Origin: Streptomyces spinosus
Lineage (GTDB): Bacteria > Actinomycetota > Actinomycetes > Streptomycetales > Streptomycetaceae
Length of the DNA stretch: 64,000 bases
Reading direction: 5' to 3'
Assembly (NCBI RefSeq): GCF_020400655.1
Contig: NZ_JAINRC010000021.1
Coordinates: 62,001-126,000 of the forward strand
Part shown: positions 59,611-64,000 of the stretch, one piece after another
Position numbering within the stretch: position 1 is the stretch's first letter
How the letters are laid out: every line of letters begins with the position of its first letter
Program-made: the position numbers and the translations under genes
The notes under the pieces: generated by a model
Database searches by the model: none
What the model saw: only the letters and a program-made list of their open reading frames with translations
Told to the model about the DNA's origin: nothing

Positions 59611-60903
59611 TCAGGCGGACGGCACCAGGGAGAAGACCACCCGCTTCCCGGTGGTGGTGTTCTGCCGCTCGTTGAGCCCCCACAGGCGTCCGGACGACGG
59701 GGCGTAGGAGAGGTTCTGGGTCAGCGGCGGGGCATGGGTGAGGACGTGCGGCGCGGCGCCCGGAAGCGCCCGGTGGATGCAGTACGGCACGTCGGAGTCC
59801 GTGGTGCCCGCCGTCTCGGGGCACTCGCCGCTGAAGTAGTAGGAGGTGCCGTCCGTGGCGGCTCCCTGCACCTTCCAGATCGGCACGGTGTAGGCACCGG
59901 TCGCCGTGACCGTCCCGGTGTAGTCGTCGGCGGTGTCGGTGTCCGGGAGCGCCGTGCTCGCGTTCAGCGGCCAGCGGATCAGCGGTCCGCCGCCCTTGGT
60001 GGCGATCTGCGAGGTGACCAGGGCGTCCGGTGAGGACGTCCGGTCCAGGCTGAGCGAGGTCAGGCACGGCCGTGTGGCGTCACAGGGGTCACCGGTGTTG
60101 CCGGTGAAGTAGACGCCGACCATGGGCAGCGCCCAGTTGTGGTAGCGGGCCGAGGACCTGCCGTCGCCCAGGATGCCGACCTGGTCGGTGGAGGTGTCGC
60201 TCATCTTCCACAGGTGCCGCAGGTCGTAGACCTGCATCTGGTGGCCGGTGGCGACGAAGAGCTTGTTGCCGTACCAGGTGACACCGTCCGCGTGGCCGCT
60301 CAGCACGTCCATCCCGGACCGGTCGCCGGCCCCGCCCACCGGGCGGAACGTGTAACCGCTGCCGGTGGAGTACGGGTCGACCAGCAGGACGTGCTGGTAG
60401 GTGACCGACGTGCCGGTCGACTCCGCGATGGTGATCCGCGCGTAGTCGTTGTCGGTGTAGTGCCAGGAGGCGATGTAGAGGTAGTGGCCGTTCCAGGTGC
60501 CGCTCGGCTGGGCGTCGTGCGAACCGGTCAGTCCCTGGGGCGTCCAGACGGCGGAGGTGTCGTCGGCCTGGTCCCAGCAGAAGCCGTCGTACTTCAGTGA
60601 GCCGTCCAGGTTGGTGTCGTGGCACAGTGCCGCCCGCCCGGCGTGGCCGCCGTCGGCGAGCACCTGGTCGGGCGAGGTGCGCACCGAGACGCTCCCCGAT
60701 GCCTCGATCCGCTGGATCGCGGTGCCGCGGTTCGTGAAGTCCCCCGCCCGCATCGTGAACCCGCTGGGGTCGATCGGGGCGAGGGCGGAGGCGGCTGCCG
60801 CCGGATGAGCCACGGACAGGGTGGCCGCCGAGAGCAGCAGGGCCAGGAACGCGCCGACCGCCCCGCTCCACCGGTGGCTCGTCCCGCACAGAATTCTGTT
60901 CAT
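59611..60903 (-). CDS. Large secreted protein of unknown function
   Basis: 430-aa exported protein. The signal peptide covers about residues 1-37 (cleavage near AAAA-SALAP). The mature chain shows repeating Trp/Tyr/Gly strands (GHYLYIASWHYTDNDYARIT, VTWYGNKLFVATGHQMQVYD, MVGVYFTGNTGDPCD, LSYAPSSGRLWGLNERQN), suggesting a beta-propeller. No catalytic family is recognised. It is an isolated gene with its own promoter, 74 bp downstream of the MarR gene on the same strand. Confidence 0.8.
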   Translation of the reverse strand: MNRILCGTSHRWSGAVGAFLALLLSAATLSVAHPAAAASALAPIDPSGFTMRAGDFTNRGTAIQRIEASGSVSVRTSPDQVLADGGHAGRAALCHDTNLDGSLKYDGFCWDQADDTSAVWTPQGLTGSHDAQPSGTWNGHYLYIASWHYTDNDYARITIAESTGTSVTYQHVLLVDPYSTGSGYTFRPVGGAGDRSGMDVLSGHADGVTWYGNKLFVATGHQMQVYDLRHLWKMSDTSTDQVGILGDGRSSARYHNWALPMVGVYFTGNTGDPCDATRPCLTSLSLDRTSSPDALVTSQIATKGGGPLIRWPLNASTALPDTDTADDYTGTVTATGAYTVPIWKVQGAATDGTSYYFSGECPETAGTTDSDVPYCIHRALPGAAPHVLTHAPPLTQNLSYAPSSGRLWGLNERQNTTTGKRVVFSLVPSA

Positions 60904-60977
60904 GCGCGCTGACGCTACATCAACGACCGTGGGACGCGGCTGGGTTGGGGCGGCCTGCCGGGCGGACGGTCGCCCGG

Positions 60978-61499
60978 TCAGGCGTCGGGGGCGCCGGGGC
61001 GCGAAACCGGTTCGGCGTCGCCGACATGGGCAGCGAGGTTGGTCTCGAGGCGCTCGAGTGCGCCGAGGGTCTCGCCGCGTTCGGCGGGGGTCAGGTCGCC
61101 GGCGGCGTAGTCCTCGAGGCGGGCCCAGAGGTCCTCGACCTGTCGGCGCAGTGCCTGGCTTGCGGCGGTGGGTTCGACCAGGACGGAGCGCTTGTCGCTG
61201 GTGGAGCGCACACGGCGCACGAAGCCGGCCTTCTCCAGGCGCTGGATGGTCCGGGTCATGGTGGCGGCGTCGGCGCCGACATGCCGGGCCAGGTCGGTCT
61301 GGCGCATCCGGCCGCGCTCCCACAACTGCATCATGACCAGCTCCTGGGCGGGGTGCAGACCGACCTCGCGCAGCAGCTGCCCGGCGAGCGTGCGGTGCAG
61401 GCGGGCCACCCGGAAGATCGCATGGCTGATCGGTCCACGGCGTGCGGCCTCAGGGAGTTCCCCGGTCCCGGGGACCTGGGGCGTTGCCTCGGGTTCCAT
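60978..61499 (-). CDS. MarR-family regulator
   Basis: 173-aa winged-helix regulator: LVMMQLWERGRMRQTDLARH, VGADAATMTRTIQRLEKAGF, and a wing with RSTSDKRSVLVEPT. It lies 169 bp downstream of an Old Yellow Enzyme gene on the same strand. MarR proteins next to such flavin reductases usually repress them in response to electrophiles or quinones; here that is inferred from position. Confidence 0.9.
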   Translation of the reverse strand: MEPEATPQVPGTGELPEAARRGPISHAIFRVARLHRTLAGQLLREVGLHPAQELVMMQLWERGRMRQTDLARHVGADAATMTRTIQRLEKAGFVRRVRSTSDKRSVLVEPTAASQALRRQVEDLWARLEDYAAGDLTPAERGETLGALERLETNLAAHVGDAEPVSRPGAPDA

Positions 61500-61668
61500 G
61501 GTGCTTCCTTCTGCCTTCTCCCGTGCGGCCGTCCTTGCCGGATCCGCACGCGGCGGCCGGTGCCGGCGCCGGCCGCCGCGTGCGGGCCCTCGGGTCCGCG
61601 TCCTGCGGGCAGGGTATGTCCTGCTCAGGTGGGGCAGGCCCGGCGGGTCCGGGTCCTCCGCACATCCG

Positions 61669-62754
61669 TCAGGCGCGGGCCTCCCGCAGCGTGGGGTAGT
61701 CGGTGAAGCCCTTCTCGCCGCCGCCGTAGAAGGTCGCGGGGTCGGGGGTGTTGAACGGGCCGCCCTGGGCCAGGCGGGCGGGCAGGTCGGGGTTGGCGAG
61801 GAAGAGAGCCCCGAACGCCAGCAGGTCCGCGGTGCCGTTCTCGACGAGTTCCAGCTCGGCCGGCCCGGTGGGTTCCCGCCCGGTGAAGGGGTTGAGGATG
61901 AAGGTCGTGGGCCATGCCTTGCGCAGCCGGAGCATCAGGTCGCGCACGCCGGGCGCCTCCAGCTGGTGCAGGTAGGCCAGGTTCAGCGGGGCGAGGGCCT
62001 CGACCAGCGCGGTGTAGGTGGCCTCCATGTCGGCGGTGTCGGACTCGTCGATGTCGTTGTAGGGGTTGCCCGGGGAGAGGCGGAAGCCGACCTTGTCCGC
62101 GCCGATGGCTCCGACGACGGCCTCGGTGGTCTCCACGGCGAACCGGATGCGCTTTTCCGGGCTGCCGCCCCAGGCGTCGGTGCGCTGGTTGCTGTTCGGG
62201 GCGAGGAACTGGTGGACGAGGTACCCGTTGGCACCGTGCAGCTCGACGCCGTCGAAGCCGGCCTCGACGGCGTTGCGGGCGGCGGTGGCGTAGTCGGTGA
62301 CGGTGGCGCGGATCTCGGCGTCGGTCAGCTCGTGCGGGGTGACGAAGTCCTGCGGGCCCTCGTGGGTGTATACCTGCCCCTTGGCCGCGACGGCGGAGGG
62401 GCCAACGGGCCGCAGGCCGGTCAGCGCGGGGTGTCCGACCCGCCCGGTGTGCATGATCTGCAGGTAGATCACACCGCCCTCGGCGTGCACGGCTTCGGTC
62501 ACCTGACGCCAGGCGGCGACCTGCCCGGTGGTGTGGATGCCGGGGGTGTCGGGGTAGCCCTGGCCGACCCTGGAGGGCTGGACGCCCTCGGTGACGATCA
62601 GCCCGGCCGAGGCGCGCTGCGCGTAGTAGTCGGCCGTCAACGGCGTGGGGCTCTGGCCGGGGCCGTAGGCACGGCTACGGGTCATCGGCGCCATCACCAG
62701 GCGGTTGGCCAGGCGCTTGCCGCCCAGCTCGTACGGCTCGAATGCCTTCGACAT
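61669..62754 (-). CDS. Old Yellow Enzyme family alkene reductase
   Basis: 361-aa FMN-dependent ene-reductase (NemA/OPR type). Visible motifs: RLVMAPMTRSRA, GLIVTEGVQPS, QIMHTGRVGHP, GFDGVELHGANGYLVHQFLA (catalytic and substrate-binding His/Asn), KVGFRLSPGNPYND and ADLLAFGALFLANPDLPARL (FMN phosphate). ATG 62754 follows the ribosome binding site AGGAAAG. Likely detoxifies unsaturated carbonyls, with control by the downstream MarR. Confidence 0.93.
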   Translation of the reverse strand: MSKAFEPYELGGKRLANRLVMAPMTRSRAYGPGQSPTPLTADYYAQRASAGLIVTEGVQPSRVGQGYPDTPGIHTTGQVAAWRQVTEAVHAEGGVIYLQIMHTGRVGHPALTGLRPVGPSAVAAKGQVYTHEGPQDFVTPHELTDAEIRATVTDYATAARNAVEAGFDGVELHGANGYLVHQFLAPNSNQRTDAWGGSPEKRIRFAVETTEAVVGAIGADKVGFRLSPGNPYNDIDESDTADMEATYTALVEALAPLNLAYLHQLEAPGVRDLMLRLRKAWPTTFILNPFTGREPTGPAELELVENGTADLLAFGALFLANPDLPARLAQGGPFNTPDPATFYGGGEKGFTDYPTLREARA

Positions 62755-62807
62755 CGTCGGCTCTTTCCTGGGAGTAGGAGGTGTTCGAGGGATGCGATGG
62801 TCTGCGA

Positions 62808-62965
62808 CCATTACTTGTCCGAACAGGAAACTGCCTGGTTCACCTTCCCGAGTCGGCGTGTGAGCCGCGTCACTCCTGCTTTTCGGCAACGGCTCGCGGA
62901 GTCAAAGGCTTACCGAGGCTCAGAGTGATCGGACATCCGGGAGGCCGATGTCCATTACTTGCCCG
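62808..62965 (+). repeat. Two 14-bp direct repeats upstream of the alkene reductase gene
   Basis: CCATTACTTGTCCG (62808-62821) and CCATTACTTGCCCG (62952-62965) differ in one base and lie 54 and 198 bp before the start. Possible binding sites of the MarR protein. The rest of the 62755-63256 interval has no recognisable gene. Confidence 0.5.
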
Positions 62966-63256
62966 GCCAACATTGATCCGGACGGAAAGAGGCGTCGAGC
63001 CCCGACCGAAGGAGAGACCCCCGACCGCGGACCCCTCCCGACCGCGGGCTGACGTCATCCGGGCACGGCGAGTGCAGGCGGCAGAGGACGGCCGGCGCCT
63101 TGCCGTCCGCCTGGTCGCAGAGGGCACGCCGGCGACCTACCGCGGATGCGGTGAACAGGCATAAACTGCCACAAACCTCTGCCGGGACTGCGGCGCCGCA
63201 AAGGGCCGTGCCGCAGCCGTTCCGCCTGGCCTCACGCGGCCATGAAGAGGTGCGTC

Positions 63257-63598
63257 ATGACCTGTTCGTCCAGTGGACACCCGGCAGCTTCCGACTGGCG
63301 CGATCGAGCATCATGCGTCGGAGAGGATCCCGAGATCTTCTTCCCTCTCTCCGACCTGGCGGCTCCCGGGACAGAAGCCGCCCTGGCCCGGGCTATATGC
63401 CGTCGTTGCCCGGTCATCATCGCGTGCCGCACCTGGGCGCTCGACCACGGAGAGGACGACGGCATCTGGGGGGCGACGACGGCAGCCCAGCGTCGCGCCA
63501 TCCGGCGCGCGATGACGGAGACCGTCCCCGTGGTCAGGCGGCGTGGTGACGGGTCCGGGGAGGAGTCGCTTGCCGATCAGCACCGCTGCGGTGATTAG
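63257..63598 (+). CDS. WhiB-like iron-sulfur regulator
   Basis: 113-aa Wbl protein. The four cluster ligands are Cys20, Cys48, Cys51 and Cys57 (RASCVGED, ICRRCPVIIAC), followed by the beta-turn DDGIWGATT and a basic RRAIRRAM region for DNA contact. ATG 63257 has AGAGG 8 bases upstream; ATG 63242 is the alternative. Wbl proteins bind sigma factors and respond to redox or nitric oxide. No target is evident here. Confidence 0.93.
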   Translation: MTCSSSGHPAASDWRDRASCVGEDPEIFFPLSDLAAPGTEAALARAICRRCPVIIACRTWALDHGEDDGIWGATTAAQRRAIRRAMTETVPVVRRRGDGSGEESLADQHRCGD

Positions 63599-63843
63599 GA
63601 GACGTGCGTGCGCACGTGCTGCTCGTCGCCGAGTCCGGGAGGGCGGTGCGGGGGGACGCGTCGTGCGACCGCGTCGGGGGCGGCTGATGTCATCCGGTCG
63701 CGCCGGCGGTCGCGGGCGCGTACCCGGGCGTCGGAGTCAGGGGCCCAGCCGACCGTCCTGCTCGTGGGGGGCGGTCCTCGCCGTCGACCGCACCGCCGCA
63801 TCGGAGGTTTCCGTGGCCGCGGTTCCCCTCCCGGGCCCGTTCG
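63599..63843. other. Short gap without a gene
   Basis: No coding frame with recognisable features between the WhiB-like gene and the partial gene at the right edge; both ends converge here. Confidence 0.5.
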
Positions 63844-64000
63844 TCAGCCGGCCTCGCACCGGTGCGGGCTCCGTCGAGCGGCCGGCTGCATCCGGACGAC
63901 CGCGGTTCCTCCGTCCAGATCCACCGTGGTCCGGCTCGGTGGCGCCCCGTCCTCCTCGTCGTCGCGCAGCACGAGTGCCGACTGACGCTCCTTCAGCTCG
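63844..64000 (-). CDS. Partial gene at right edge, hypothetical
   Basis: The minus strand is open from the edge to a TGA at 63844-63846 and reads ELKERQSALVLRDDEEDG, then RTTVDLDGGTAVVRMQPAAR. Composition is protein-like and acidic, then basic. Only the last about 51 residues are inside the window, so no family can be named. Confidence 0.45.
   Translation of the reverse strand, partial: ELKERQSALVLRDDEEDGAPPSRTTVDLDGGTAVVRMQPAARRSPHRCEAG

Noticed and set aside
62781..63164. 127-codon plus-strand frame before the WhiB-like gene
   Set aside because: No ribosome binding site, uneven composition, and it covers the promoter region of the alkene reductase gene.

Overview
The window is very GC-rich, has GC-rich third codon positions, and carries a WhiB-family regulator, a Ku protein, many TetR/MarR/LysR/HxlR/LAL regulators and TTA codons confined to a few places in a regulator. 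This points to a Streptomyces (or close actinomycete) chromosome, probably an accessory-rich arm. No rRNA, tRNA or CRISPR array was found.

Region 1 (1-13.1 kb) handles carbohydrates. It holds the end of a sugar ABC permease, a GH20 beta-N-acetylhexosaminidase and a secreted CBM3-GH16 protein. A six-gene minus-strand set follows (gntR, kbaZ, agaS, a BadF-type amino-sugar kinase, an EamA/DMT permease, kbaY), with a divergent Tat-exported GH36 enzyme. The set looks like a galactosamine/N-acetylgalactosamine route that uses an EamA permease and a sugar kinase instead of a PTS. Two near-identical direct-repeat operators lie in front of gntR and kbaZ.

Region 2 (13.1-31 kb) is a patchwork of small regulator/oxidoreductase pairs (NmrA/TetR, SDR/TetR) with readable operators. 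Between them lie decayed genes and insertion-sequence scars: IS110-ISL3 mosaic, IS21, IS5, a CDF transporter with a nonsense codon, polysaccharide deacetylase, DedA, alpha/beta hydrolase and AraC remnants. Three copies of an uncharacterised membrane protein (COG4705 type; one is a pseudogene) sit beside an intact OmpR-type two-component system.

Region 3 (31-45.4 kb) holds a small secreted protein downstream of an XRE/helical-repeat regulator, a TetR-SDR-NMT1-like operon, a 14-TM drug exporter, two very small membrane proteins, DoxX, cupin/LysR, a DUF4142 protein and a divergent MFS/HxlR pair.

Region 4 (45.4-58.4 kb) is the most interesting. It looks like an undescribed specialised-metabolite cluster: an orphan 430-aa protein, an MFS exporter, a small ORF coupled on both sides by 4-bp overlaps, a cobalamin-binding-type radical SAM enzyme, an S-adenosylhomocysteine-hydrolase-like protein, two Gfo/Idh/MocA oxidoreductases and a 994-aa LAL regulator with three TTA codons. 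Between the radical SAM and SAHH-like genes, about 1.4 kb without a normal gene holds an inverted duplication of a divergent leader region. Each copy carries a short ORF beginning MKI(V/A)LR(I/L)PSPYGPYDPL, and the same DNA forms a four-tract G-quadruplex motif on the other strand. These ORFs could be RiPP precursors or the DNA could be a regulatory element; the sequence alone does not decide.

Region 5 (58.4-64 kb) has Ku, a large secreted protein, MarR with an Old Yellow Enzyme, a WhiB-like protein and a partial gene at the edge.
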